From Pleurotus djamor (taxonomy: Eukaryota > Basidiomycota > Agaricomycetes > Agaricales > Pleurotaceae), in NCBI GenBank assembly GCA_029747585.1, contig JAPEVF010001070.1, positions 1 through 14,431 of the forward strand: a stretch of DNA of 14,431 nt. Direction: 5' to 3'. The first letter of the stretch is position 1, and each line of letters begins with the position of its first letter. Positions 1-10,123 of the stretch are shown in pieces. The notes below the pieces were generated by a model that was not told where the DNA came from, searched no databases, and was given only the letters and a program-made list of their open reading frames with translations. Made by a program: the position numbers and the translations under genes.

Positions 1-322
1 AGTTCACGGAATGAGAGACAAGAGATTCCGAGCAACGGGATGAGGGAGGTACGAGAAAGGGGGAAAGGGGGAGAAAGGGGTTAGACGCTCAGTGACAGAG
101 TCTCACTTTGAATCTTGATTTGACTCCCTAAGCATTGTTGGGACTTGGTACAAAAGAAGTATTAGAAATTGACCTATTTCTACTCTATTTTCTCTATTTT
201 CCATGACAGGGTGCGCGCGCGCAATGCAATTGTGACCGGGTGCGGGGAAAGTTGCCTTTTCGGGGGCGCGGGCGTCAAAAACCTCGGCGCGGCGCAAATT
301 TATTTTTGTCACACTTGGTGCA
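1..322. other. Left-edge region without a supportable gene
   Basis: No gene is supportable here. The stretch begins with a purine-rich segment on the plus strand (runs of G and A around 50-80), continues with an A/T-rich part, and then has a small alternating GC tract near 211-222 and a GC-rich block around 230-300. Homology to the MYND family, which can be followed leftwards through the pseudogene, stops near 323, so this block is either the flank into which the duplicate was placed or material that later replaced the rest of the copy. I see no terminal repeats or transposase-like frame that would identify a mobile element. Confidence 0.4.
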
Positions 323-999
323 TCATAACAGTTCGGGGATGCAGGGGAGCCCGCCAAGGCGAAGCTCGAATACATCAAAGACAAGGGCGTCAGTGTCAGC
401 AGCAAGCGCCAAAGCTGCTTCTGAAAGGTCGGCAGCTTGCAGCGTAATCCACATCTCCAAAATGACCTCGGAAATATGGGNTTTTTTGGGTGAAGTCGAT
501 TGGCATGAGGTATGAGAGGTACGAGAAGATGCCCGGAACGAAATTTAGCGGCGTAGTTGAGTCTAGGGAGGCAACGTCACGNAAAAAAATGCATTTTCGT
601 TCACGAAGTATGATAGCTAAGGCCATATACTCTTTTCTTTTCGAAGAAATAACGAAGCAAATGAATCATTTTTGCTCGCTGCTGCCTGGACGGAAAGGTA
701 GGTTATGGAGTCTAAAGAAAGAGCGGCACATAGTATGGCTTCTTCATAACCAAAAGTTGCTGCAGGTGGCGGAATACGTTGTACAGAGAGACACGAAAGC
801 ACCGCACTGTGTGCAAGTGGAAGGATTTGGGTGTGATCCAGAGCGTGCTTCGAGTTAGCCAAGTATGAAGTGAGATTTCTAATCCCTTTGAACAAGCTTC
901 CAGCGCGAGGGACTGAACCAAGTTAGTATTATGGGATAAGAAAGCCCTACTAGATGAATTATGTACTTTGAGAGGGCCTTTCAATGCACGGAAATCCAT
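323..999 (-). pseudogene. psi-MYND5: truncated, frameshifted copy of a MYND-family gene
   Basis: Decayed fifth member of the array, closest to MYND4. An exon 1 of 11 codons (999-967, MDFRALKGPLK) matches the 11-codon exon 1 of MYND4. It is followed by a GTACAT donor, a 54-nt intron ending in CAG at 913, and an exon 2 that opens with SLALEA at 912. About ten bases are missing around 880-895 relative to MYND4, which shifts the frame. The frame then reads through the family motif CAALSL and ends at a TAG (619-617) where the family has the Trp of PWLS. Further left, family homology continues in other frames (IFSYLSYLMPIDF, HISEVILEMW), lacks about a dozen codons relative to MYND4 before an LGG motif, and stops at 325-323. 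The zinc finger and C-terminal region are absent. N characters at 481 and 582 fall inside; leaving out the N at 481 rejoins the frame, while 582 needs a further one-base difference. The lesions are independent, so a real pseudogene is much more likely than sequencing error alone. Confidence 0.85.
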
Positions 1000-1496
1000 G
1001 GCGAGACGGTGTGGTTTGGGTGAAACTAGGTCCCTGTGAACCAACCTCAAAAGTGTCTTCTTTACGTCAATCGACTTACAGTCCCTCAGGAGATTCTTCA
1101 GGGGTCTTCGCGCTGAGATACTTACCTTCAGCTGAGTTCGGTGTGCCTTCCTTCTCTTAGTGCCTACGTTGACATGATTTTCCATATTGGTGGGCGAGAA
1201 TGGGAGCGACGCGTAGTCGTGTACTTACGGAATAGTAGATACCATGATTGAAGCGAGAAAGCGAGAGATCTACTAGAATCGCGTTACAGCCAAGGGCCCT
1301 ATACAAGAACAAGCCTCGGATTCAAAAGGCAGTTGAATCATCAAGATTGGGTGAAATCAAGATACCATGGTTAGAAGAAGCAAGCTAATAAAGGTCTTTC
1401 CCTTCCCACTTGAAGCCTGGAAACATCTGCTCAGTTCTGCGGAGGGGGTTGAGCGTCGAAGAGACAGGAATCCTAGCAAGGACTGGAGAAGGACAC
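1000..1496. other. Spacer between MYND4 and the pseudogene, with duplicated gene-flank remnants
   Basis: There is no intact gene in this stretch. On the minus strand, 1083-1110 contains a block nearly identical to one upstream of MYND4 (3531-3554): the shared core tcagga(g/t)attcttcaggggt has one mismatch in about 19 bases and sits roughly 80-90 bases before the start codon in both. Just beyond it, around 1119-1142, a 24-base stretch matches exon 4 of MYND3 (coding for KAHRIQLK) at 21 positions. The spacer therefore seems to hold a shortened copy of the MYND3-end/MYND4-promoter junction. The rest, up to the MYND4 stop, shows nothing I can name. Confidence 0.5.
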
Positions 1497-3455
1497 TCAC
1501 ATATTCCGCTGCATGAGCGTCGGGAAATTTCCCAAAAGAATCGCAATGGAGGGGCTCAATATGTGGAACTTGGGGCCNAAAAATAAAATCCTCGCTGACA
1601 TTGAGCGAAAGGACGGTCAGGTAGTCTGGGATCGCCTCGGCCGTTATCAGCTCTTTGATACGTGGAACGACCAACTGTCGCATCAACTTGCTTCCAAAGA
1701 GCTCAGGGAAATCCCCGAATCGTTTTAGTTTTAGTTTGTCACGGTGCATATCAAGGGGGTGATAAAGCAGAGGTATCTCGTCGGCAGGAACAGCTTGACG
1801 GCCAGCCATCTGCGCTAAGCGATGGCTCTTTGATTCTTGGGATCGATCCCACTCTCTCTCTAAAGAAGAGGTGTAGAAGAGACCCCGAGCGCTGTTGGTT
1901 TGGAGCAAAGGATGGCTTGCTGGAGGGGTTTATTACAGGCGACCGTTAAACTTGTATTGCGAGCTGGAACTTACTTCCACAGAGTTGATAGAGTTCACAA
2001 CGCCACCTATGATTGTCTTTCCAATCGGCGCGTTGACATTCGGTTGAGCAGTATCGAGAGATGCGACACGCAGAACAAGCTTTGATTCGGCACTGGCCAG
2101 AGGATTTCCCGCACTATGGATTTATGTAGGTGAATAGAGCGCCAAATGTGAAGGGAACCAGACTAAACAACGGACCAGGTTACACCCTTCGTATTGTTTT
2201 GCCTCTGCCAGTGTCTCGTTCCACGCAAGAATGAACGGCGACACGTCGTCGTCCCAATCCAACCAAGTTCTGGAAGAGCTCGGCAATGTTGTGAGCTTCT
2301 CAATGAATGGTATAGCTCGAGGGAACTTTGCATAGACAAACAAGGTCTGAGTCAATTCATCCAAGATGCGAGACCTTTCATCGCTAAAGTTGACAGAGCG
2401 AAGGTCGGCTACGTTGCCTACCGCTAACATGTCCAATACGGGGTAGAATCCTGGGAGTACAGGACATGGAACGATGACATCGCAATATATCGCCATGATC
2501 AACTCCCTGTCTCTGATGACGGGGTAGGATTTGGCTCGTGGGNCGATTTTCAAAGAGATACTTCATACATATGTTTATTTGATGGATGGCGTCTTGAGAG
2601 AGGATGGAGTAAGGGAGGAGCTCCTCCACAAAGAAGTATAAGAAGAAGTAGGTTTGCCTGTGCAACAGATCGTAAATGGGAGAGACGCCGATAGAGGGTT
2701 CCGATTGAAGGATACCAAGATATCTTCTAATGGATGTAACGTAAAGGTCGGGAATGTATGGAAATCCACCAAGCTGGAGTATGAAGTCGTGTGACCGGGT
2801 TATGGGTAGCATCTGCTGGAGGACACCGGCGACAAGGTCATCAGCGTCCGCCGCAAGTGTCGTGATCAATTCTCCCGACAGGTCGATAACTTGCAGCGCA
2901 TTCCACATCTCCAAAATGGTGTTGGAAATATGAGCATTTCGAGCCAGAGTGTAGTCCGTTGGTCTGACGAACTTGAAGTACGAAAATATGTTCACGATGA
3001 AAGAGACGTCCGGCATTGGGGATAAGCTTAGAAGATGGGATGGTTCGCGGAAGACCACGTCTCGCGCAAAGAATAGCAGCCAACGGCAGATAATCTCTTG
3101 ATTTTGAACAAAAAATGAAGGAAACGAAGGGTCCTTATGGTCGCTGGCAAGGTAGGTTAGGGAACCTAACGACAGAGCGGCGCAACGGATGACTTCTTCG
3201 TGATCCAGGACGTCTAACGCAGATGTGATCGACGGGATATCGTTCGAAGAGAGCCCTGACAGCACGGCATGCGCGACTGGTACAAGTTTGCTCGGATCCG
3301 GGGCGTGGCTATGTAGGTACGAGTTGAGTTTTTGCACGCCCTCCAGGGATCCAGAAGAAGCTTCCAGAGTGAGGGACTTTCCAAAGTTAGAGTTGTAGGC
3401 TCCAGAAATCTGAGATGCACACCTTGAGAGTATTATTCAAAGCACGAAGGACCAT
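1497..3455 (-). CDS. MYND4: MYND-type zinc finger protein, four exons
   Basis: Exons: 3455-3423, 3376-2176, 2113-1975, 1919-1497; introns of 46, 62 and 55 nt. Predicted 597 residues once two N characters (2543, 1578) are ignored; exon 2 then has exactly 400 codons and exon 4 keeps phase. An in-frame stop just upstream supports the ATG at 3455. Residues about 12-405 form a helix-rich region with the family motif CAALSLGSLTYLA near residue 76 and an LGG motif further on. The MYND finger has all ligands: C409, C412, C424, C427, C433, C437, H446, C450. The C-terminal region carries FGDFPELF and, after the N at 1578 is skipped, ILSPS. MYND fingers usually bind proline-rich peptides; the partner is unknown. 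The gene lies 136 bp after the MYND3 stop. The first two donors are weak (GTGTGC, GTCCGT). I recognise the finger, not a named gene. Confidence 0.85.
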
Positions 3456-3591
3456 AGCAGAGATTAGTTCGGGAGGTGGAAACAGTTTCAACTTTTACGG
3501 TGCTTTTACGTATTAGGCAGGAAGAGGGGCATCAGGATATTCTTCAGGGGTTGGAATTTACGACGGTGGGCAACTACTACACGTATTCAAC

Positions 3592-5591
3592 CTATCCACT
3601 CAGTATTTCCTCCGGAAGGATACCAGCAGCACTGAGAGAAAGTGTTGGACTGAGTAGATTGAGCTCGCCCGTGTACAGGGGAAGTGTTACAACGGCAATA
3701 TATTCCTGTATTTTCCCGGAGCTGAGGCGCTGTTTGTAGAGGGGAAAACTCGGGTCTCTCCAGAGGCTTTCATCGGTACCAAATACATCCGGGAAATCGG
3801 ATAGTCGCATACGTTGGAGAAGGGGTGGTTTGGAATTGAGGAAAAACTGGACCACGGGGATTTGCGCTGAAGGTGACGTTCGAGATTGGATTACATCTGG
3901 TATTTTCAGCTGAATTCGGTGCGCCTTGCTCCATCCAATCTCAATGGAACGGATGTAGAGAAGCCCACAGGCGCTATTGGTACGAAGGAGAGGATGTTTT
4001 GCTGTATGGTAGTAATGATCATTATGGGTGAGTGCACTAGATGAAAGACACTATTCGTACCTCCACTCATACGAAGTAGTCGACAAGCTACACGATGTTT
4101 CCCGTCCCAATCAGCTTTCTGGCATTGGAGGGTGCAATATTTAGCAACACAGCATCCCTCACAGACCTTGAGATCACAATGATCGGATGGACTTTTGCAC
4201 TATTTCGAGGTTAGCGAGTGGAAAGGAGCCAGGTGAGATATCGTACCGTATAGCAGCGGCCGAGCTTCGTCTTGGCGACCTCCTCCGCCTGCTCAATCTC
4301 ACGATGTAAATGTCCGAGTTCCTTGTCAAACTTTTGCCATGTTGCTTGATGAATCGCATTGGTAGGAAGACCGTATAATCGGGCGGCATGGCGCATCATG
4401 GAAGGGAAGAAAATGGAATGAACATTGATGGAATTGATGTACCGTCCCAACGCTGTTGGAGTTGGATATTCNGGGGGGGAAACTGAGCCCACCTAGGCTA
4501 GTGCGAAATATCTTGAAGATTCCGAGGTGACACACGTAAAGCACTGGGTCGAAGTCTGATGACGGAGAGGCGTAGGTGAGAAGTAAACAATACTTCATGA
4601 TAGTGTTTTCGACGCTTGCTGTGCTCTTCTTGCCTGCCGCTTTAGACTCAAGGCGTGCATGGTTGATGACCAGCCACTTGAGGGGGCGTGTTAATTGATG
4701 GATGATGATCTTGTTATCGAAATTATCGAAGAAGACCCCATGTGAAAGGATGTCCGTTGAGTTAAATGTGGACTGCTTCAGGAGAGTGTAAATCGCCGGA
4801 TTACATCTTGGCTTAGTCTTCATATGACAAAGCAGTTTCTCAACCAGAGAGAGAAGAAGGGTAGTCACCAAAAACGGCCCACCGAGCCGTTGCAGTAGAT
4901 CCCATTTTCCGGTTTTGAGGGTTCGACGGAGAATATTGGAGGAGAGATCGTTGGCCACTCGGAGAAGATCAAGTGAAGTAACATCGGCATCATCAATTGG
5001 GCCGTCTACGAGATTCCGCCATAATTTGAACACCCAGTCAATAATTACTTCGTCCTTAACGGGGTCGAAGTCATCCCTGACATGAGGAAGAAGGTCGAGA
5101 ATCCCATATGCGACTTTGTCTAGCGATGACTGTTTGCCGTGCGGGGGTGACGGGGGAAGCACCTCCGGTCTCACTGTAGCAAGATAGGATGGATCTGCTA
5201 GAGAGACGAGCCATGGGATAATGATGTCCTGGTGCTTTCTGAGAAAGTCCGCCATCCGAGGCTTGTGTGGATCTGGAACAGATTGGGCGATGGAGGAAAG
5301 CGAGCTCAGCGCAAGGATGACAGCTTCGCGCTTAGATCCTCCTACCAGAGGCTTAAAGGAGAGGGCAGGAAGCGCAGCAGTCGCAAGTTTGAGTGCGTCT
5401 GGCCATCCGACATCATTCGCGGCAACGTGGTCTCGGAAGGCCAATAATCCTGGGTACGTCGTCGCAGCGGCGCCTTGGGTGATAGACTGGGGAAAGATGT
5501 CTATCAATGAGATAACCACTATGCAAGTTACGCAACATACCCTGAGGGGTTCATCAAGGGTTTGAAGTTGTGATAATTCACGTTGGTTCAT
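3592..5591 (-). CDS. MYND3: MYND-type zinc finger protein, four exons
   Basis: Exons: 5591-5541 (17 codons, ending LDEPLR), 5486-4247, 4199-4061, 4001-3592; introns of 54, 47 and 59 nt with donors GTATGT, GTACGA, GTACGA. Predicted 612 residues when the N at 4472 is left out; with it exon 2 is 1240 nt and loses frame near residue 355 in the middle of conserved sequence. The N-terminal region has LALSSLSS, the HQDIIIPWL motif and LGG, as in its neighbours. The finger is complete: C428, C431, C443, C446, C452, C456, H465, C469, with the intron falling just before C431. The C-terminal region has RTNSACGLLYIRS, LSDFPDVF and LNLLSP. It is followed after 136 bp by MYND4 and preceded by MYND2 at 149 bp, all on one strand, but each gene has its own ATG and exon 1, so they are tandem duplicates and not one transcript as far as can be seen. 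Confidence 0.87.
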
Positions 5592-5740
5592 CAATGTGGT
5601 GGACTTTGGAAGATCTGTGACGTGGGGCGAATGCGGGTTCAGGATTCAGGGGTAAACAACAGGCACAATTGTAATCGTAGTAGTAAATCGCCCCATGGCG
5701 CGGTAGTTGCCTTGATCCAACTAAACTCCTATTGGGGCTC

Positions 5741-7782
5741 TCATATCGTCAAAAGCATACCCGCTGCAAGAAGCGTCATCAGAGGGCTGAATAAATTTAG
5801 CCGGGTCTTGCTCAACGGAATTGTAAACACAACAAGATAACCAGGAGTTTGTCCTTTATCGACGAGTTGTTTGAAGTACGGAAAATAGGTGTTTTTCCAT
5901 TTTTCTTCGTCGAATACCTCTGGAAAGTCGGAAAGGAGTTTGTGTTGTACGGGTGGTAGGGTGCCATCGAGGGAGCATTGGAGAACAGGGAGGGTGCCTC
6001 GGGGGACTGAACGAAATGTGGGCGAGGACATCATCACCTGATAAGAAAGTTTGTAGAATTCGTGTCTGACGCGCCATTCATGCTCCAGGTGACTGAGGTA
6101 GTATATTCCACGACAATTGTTCGTACGGACGAGCGGATGACGCGCTGTAAAGATACAACGAACCAAATTTACTATCAAGCATCAACGGAGAAAGGGACAC
6201 TCGCACCTCCGCTGATGCGAAAGAGGTGGCAGATTAGGCGATGGTCTCCTTGCCAGTCGAGACGTTGACACCGAGAGTCACAGTATTGTGAAACATAGCA
6301 CCCCTCGCACAATTTCAGAGGATGACTGTCAGCTCGTTTCTTGCACTAATGCCCGAGTCAGCATCCACAAGGAAGAAAGAAAAAGATCAATTACTGTATT
6401 GCAGCATTCGAATTTGTAAGAAGTCGATCGAACCCTCTCATGTCCGCTTATGGCGTGTTCGAGTGACGAATCGAACTTCCCCCACAGTTCTCGATGAACC
6501 GCATTGGTGGAAAGCGAACGAATGTTCATGACACGGTGCAGTGTGCGAGGGAAGAAGGCGGCGTTGTAGGATAAAAGCTCTACGAACTCGTTGAATGCCA
6601 GAGGGTTGACAGGGAGTTCGTTAATGGGCCGTAAGGAAAACTCATGAAGCCCAGTGCGAAGTCTCTTGAGAATGCCTGTCCGCGCTACGGTAAGATATGG
6701 GTCGCAGCGCGGTGTAGATGTGACACTAGTGAGAAATTGGCAGTACATCAGGATGATGTTACCGATGTTCATGACTGGGTTGGATTTCGCGCCATACATT
6801 TGTATAAGACGCTCACGGTGGCTGATGATCCACTTTATAATCATGGTAACGCGTTTGATAAGGGACTCGACGTCCACGTCGGATTGTAGGAGGGGGCTGC
6901 AGAGGGTACCCGTGGCGTGATAGACGGTCTGCCAGAGGAGGTCTTGAATCTTTGGATGGATCTCAGGTGCCGATTTGAGATGTTCGATAAGCTTCTCTCC
7001 CAGGCCCAGCAGGAGCGAACACACGGACGAAGCTCCGCCTAATTTGTCAATGATATTGTAGCGTTTACCTTCCGAACTTCGACGTAAAAAGTCCAAAACA
7101 AGATGGTTCGTTTCTTGGATGAGTGCCAATTCCTGGAGGTTGTCTTCGTCAAACGTGATGACTAGGAACTGGCGCCATAGCTGTGTGACCGTGTCGGTGA
7201 TGTAGTTTTCCGCAGAGAGGTCAACTTCGACGCTGGCACAAGCAAGGAGATGGATAATGCCGTAAAGACTTTGGATGATCATTGGTTTCGGGGTCGTCTG
7301 GAGAAATGAATCTGACATCTCGGGATGGAGTCCGGCGAACTGGAAATAGAACCATTGCTGCAGGTAAGAGAGCCAGGGGAAGATACGCTTTTGATGTTTT
7401 GTGAAAAATACCGACATTTCGGAGGCATCGGACTGCTGGACGGATGACGCCAGGTAAGCAAGCGAACTCAGGGCAAGCAGTGAAATCCGGTCTGCTTCGA
7501 TCGCATCATCGTCGCCTTCCGAAGCAGGGTGTTCTGGTGCCTTGGAAGCCAGCACAGACAATGTAGCTGGAGCGACTCTCATTGCGTTCGGCCATCCGAC
7601 TCGATGGGTAGCAAGGTAGTCCTGAAGAGCTTCTACTCCAAATCCAGTGCCAGACGCGGCTTCCAATGCAAGAGACTAAGAAAAGTGATGAAGCGGCAGG
7701 ATTTCATGTACAAATGAATATATATCCATACCCTGAGGGGCTCATCGAGAGTCCGAATTTTGGAACGTGCAGCAGCGTTCAT
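5741..7782 (-). CDS. MYND2: MYND-type zinc finger protein, four exons
   Basis: Exons: 7782-7732 (17 codons, ending LDEPLR), 7675-6395 (427 codons), 6345-6207, 6144-5741; introns of 56, 49 and 62 nt with donors GTATGG, GTAATT, GTGCGA. Predicted 624 residues, no ambiguous bases, so this is the cleanest reference member of the family. The N-terminal region contains LLALSSLAYLA, the HQKRIFPWLSYL motif, a LGG motif and LMYCQFLTS. The finger ligands are C442, C445, C457, C460, C466, C470, H479 and C483, with QYC-x3-CQ typical of MYND. The C-terminal region contains RTNNCRGIYYLSHLEHEW, LSDFPEVF and LNLFSP, then stops at TGA 5743-5741. It has no signal peptide or membrane segment that I can see, so an intracellular location is inferred. 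The function beyond protein binding through the finger is unknown. Confidence 0.9.
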
Positions 7783-8075
7783 GCGTGTAACGTTGAGGAC
7801 AAGTTAGACCACCGTGAAGGGCAGTGCGAATCAAGCATGCGAATGATCGAGGTTCCAAAAGCGCCCACCGCCCAATGGTTAGGACACTGGTTTACCCCAA
7901 AGTTGCCGCGAGGAGTGAGCTCGAAGGGGAGTGTCATCGAGCGATAGATCATTATGAGGATTTTTGAAGTGTGCAAAATGAAGCTTATGAACCAGGCGGT
8001 AACGACGGGAATACAGATCAAATAAGGATAGTAAATAAAAGGTAAATCAAGGTACGTAAATAGTAAATAAGTACA
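7783..8075. other. Spacer between MYND1 and MYND2
   Basis: This 293-bp stretch has no supportable coding. Its right part (about 8020-8075) is A/T-rich with several TATTTAC-like words on the minus strand just after the MYND1 stop, as expected for a fungal 3' untranslated and polyadenylation zone, although no canonical AATAAA was found. The left part presumably holds the MYND2 promoter; no convincing TATA or other named element was seen. Confidence 0.35.
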
Positions 8076-10123
8076 TCAATATTTTACACCGGCGATGGGT
8101 AGTACCAAGCGGGGACTGAGTATGTTGATTTCCCCACAACAATGCGGTAAGGACAGCACAATCAGATACCTAGGCATCTTGTGTGCCGCCAAGAGACGGT
8201 CGACCTCCCGCACAAATGTAGCTGTCCAAACGTCCGGGTCAAATATCTCTGGGTAGTCCTTGAAGCGCTTTCTCTTGATGCCGTTTGTCTCGGCATTGAG
8301 ATCGCAGTGAAGCACAGGTAACTCGTTGGGTCCCAGCCTTGTTGCGGGTCCGGAGGAGAGGACACCTTGGACACCTTTATCGAAACCGTAGAATTTCCGC
8401 CAATCTCTCTCTTGCTCACTTATATGAAGGAGGCCGACTGCTCGATAGCCGGGATTGAGGATCGGTTCCAATGCTAGTCAGGACATGTCGAGTAAAGACC
8501 AGTAGTACGAACATAAGGGAGCAACGTACCTCCACACATCCGCAAAAGCTTACAGATAACTTGATGGTCTCCGCTCCAAGATTTCCGCTGACACTCCACC
8601 GAACAGTGCTTTGCAATACGGCATCCAGCACAGACCTTAAGTTGGCACTGCTTTGAAGAGATATGACACTATACGGAAGGAAAAAGTGTCAGGCCTAGAT
8701 CAACACTTCAAACCAGAAGAAAGAACACGAACGACAGAGCACATTTGAGGGTTCCCAGAAACGCTTAGATACAACGCATCCAAGAGACGACCACTTGGTG
8801 CAGCGAAGTCATCAAAGGCTTTCCAGTACGACTCATGAACGGGATTCGTAGGCATCGAGATGAGGCATTTGGTCTGGCGCAGGATACCAGGACACATCGA
8901 CGAAGCCAAGCCAAGCCGATGTAGGAACTCCCTGAGCGGTGAGTTCGACATCTTGTCAGACGCTCTGTATCCATCCTTCGGGAGGTGCGAACGCAGCCTT
9001 TTGCAGAACCCTTGCTTGAACGCGACGAGGATGGGATTGAACGTAGGCGTGGGTGGGTATGTAATGATGAACTGGCAGTACGCGGCGATAATCGTTGGCA
9101 GACCAAAAAGCGCTTCTACTTTCGAGGTTTTCTTCGCCACGACCCGATCGTAATTCTTGATGAGCCATATCACTGCAGCAGTAATCCTCGGAAACACCTC
9201 CGGCATAACACCCTCTGGGTCTCCCAGAAAGATATCATTCGCCAGATTCGTCAAAGCCATCGTAAGCGTCTGCTCCAACATCAAATACGAGAACCCATAC
9301 TCCGCTTCACCAAGCTTCACCCTCGCCAAATCCTGCTCGACAAACGAAAGGTACAACCGCGCCATCACCGCGGGTCCACCATACTTCTTCACAATACACC
9401 GTTTCCTATCCATCGCACTTGCATGGATCAACGCCGTAACCACATTCCCCACATGTCCCGCAACAGTCGGCAACGAACCCTGCACAACATCCAACGGCAT
9501 CCCCAAGAAACTCTGCCACAAATCCAACACAAACGACGTGATGAGATCATGGTCCGCCAAATCATACACCTGCACGGTTCGATCCAAAAAGTTGCTCGTG
9601 TCCGCGATGAGCTGCAATATCGCGGGATCAGAGATCTCCTCGGACGCGCGTTTGGGTGTTTTCAGCGCGTCGATACCAGGATCGAAAAATGTACGTTGGA
9701 TGAAGGAAAGCCAGGGGAAGATAGTTCGTTGGTGCCGTACAAAGAAATCGGCCATAGGTGTAGGATCCTTGCTCATCTCTGCGAGGTACGCAAGCGAGCT
9801 CAAAGAGAGGGCCGCGCATTGCACGACGTTAGATTCCTCCAGTTCGACATTATTCGAAAACGTAGGGATCTCCCGTGGTAGGCCAGCAAGTGTTACAGGA
9901 GCGACATGAAGCGGGTCCGGCCAAATCAGGCGGTGTTTAGCAACGTAATTATTGAGTTGCTTGATGCCTTGGTATGTCCCACTGGCAGCCTTCGAAGCAT
10001 ACGCCTACGTAGGTGCAATCAAGTTAGAGCGGCCAAACGCCGAAGTTATAAAAGGACTGGGAAGCGGCGAACCTTCAAAGGCTGATCAAGTTTAGACACT
10101 CTGGCTCGGTCAGTCGCGTCCAT
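8076..10123 (-). CDS. MYND1: MYND-type zinc finger protein, four exons
   Basis: Exons: 10123-10073 (17 codons, ending LDQPLK), 10004-8733 (424 codons), 8668-8530, 8473-8076; introns of 68, 64 and 56 nt. Predicted 619 residues. The first two donors are off-consensus (GTTCGC, GTTCGT) and the third is GTACGT, but reading frame, exon lengths and homology to MYND2 and MYND3 fix all the junctions. The N-terminal region has CAALSLSSLAYLA, HQRTIFPWLSFI, YGG and AAYCQFIITY. The finger is complete: C439, C442, C454, C457, C463, C467, H476, C480 (KHCSVECQRKSW in the middle). The C-terminal region has LPVLHC, FKDYPEIF and INILSP, and ends at TGA 8078-8076. It is the first gene of the array in transcription order and lies 293 bp before MYND2. 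Long plus-strand frames opposite exon 2 are antisense shadows. No named orthologue is recognised. Confidence 0.9.

Noticed and set aside
712..1185. Minus-strand frame of 157 codons running through psi-MYND5 exon 1
   Set aside because: It reads through a recognisable intron and continues in a shifted frame; only the 11 codons before the donor and the first few after the acceptor match the family.
8985..9909. Two long plus-strand open frames (298 and 250 codons) opposite MYND1 exon 2
   Set aside because: They are antisense to a well-supported exon with family homology, overlap each other in different frames, and show no motif of their own.
1497..10123. Reading the array as one co-transcribed defence or biosynthetic operon-like cluster
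   Set aside because: Each gene has its own first exon and stop, the genes are paralogues rather than different functions, and no enzyme, nuclease or transporter partner is present.
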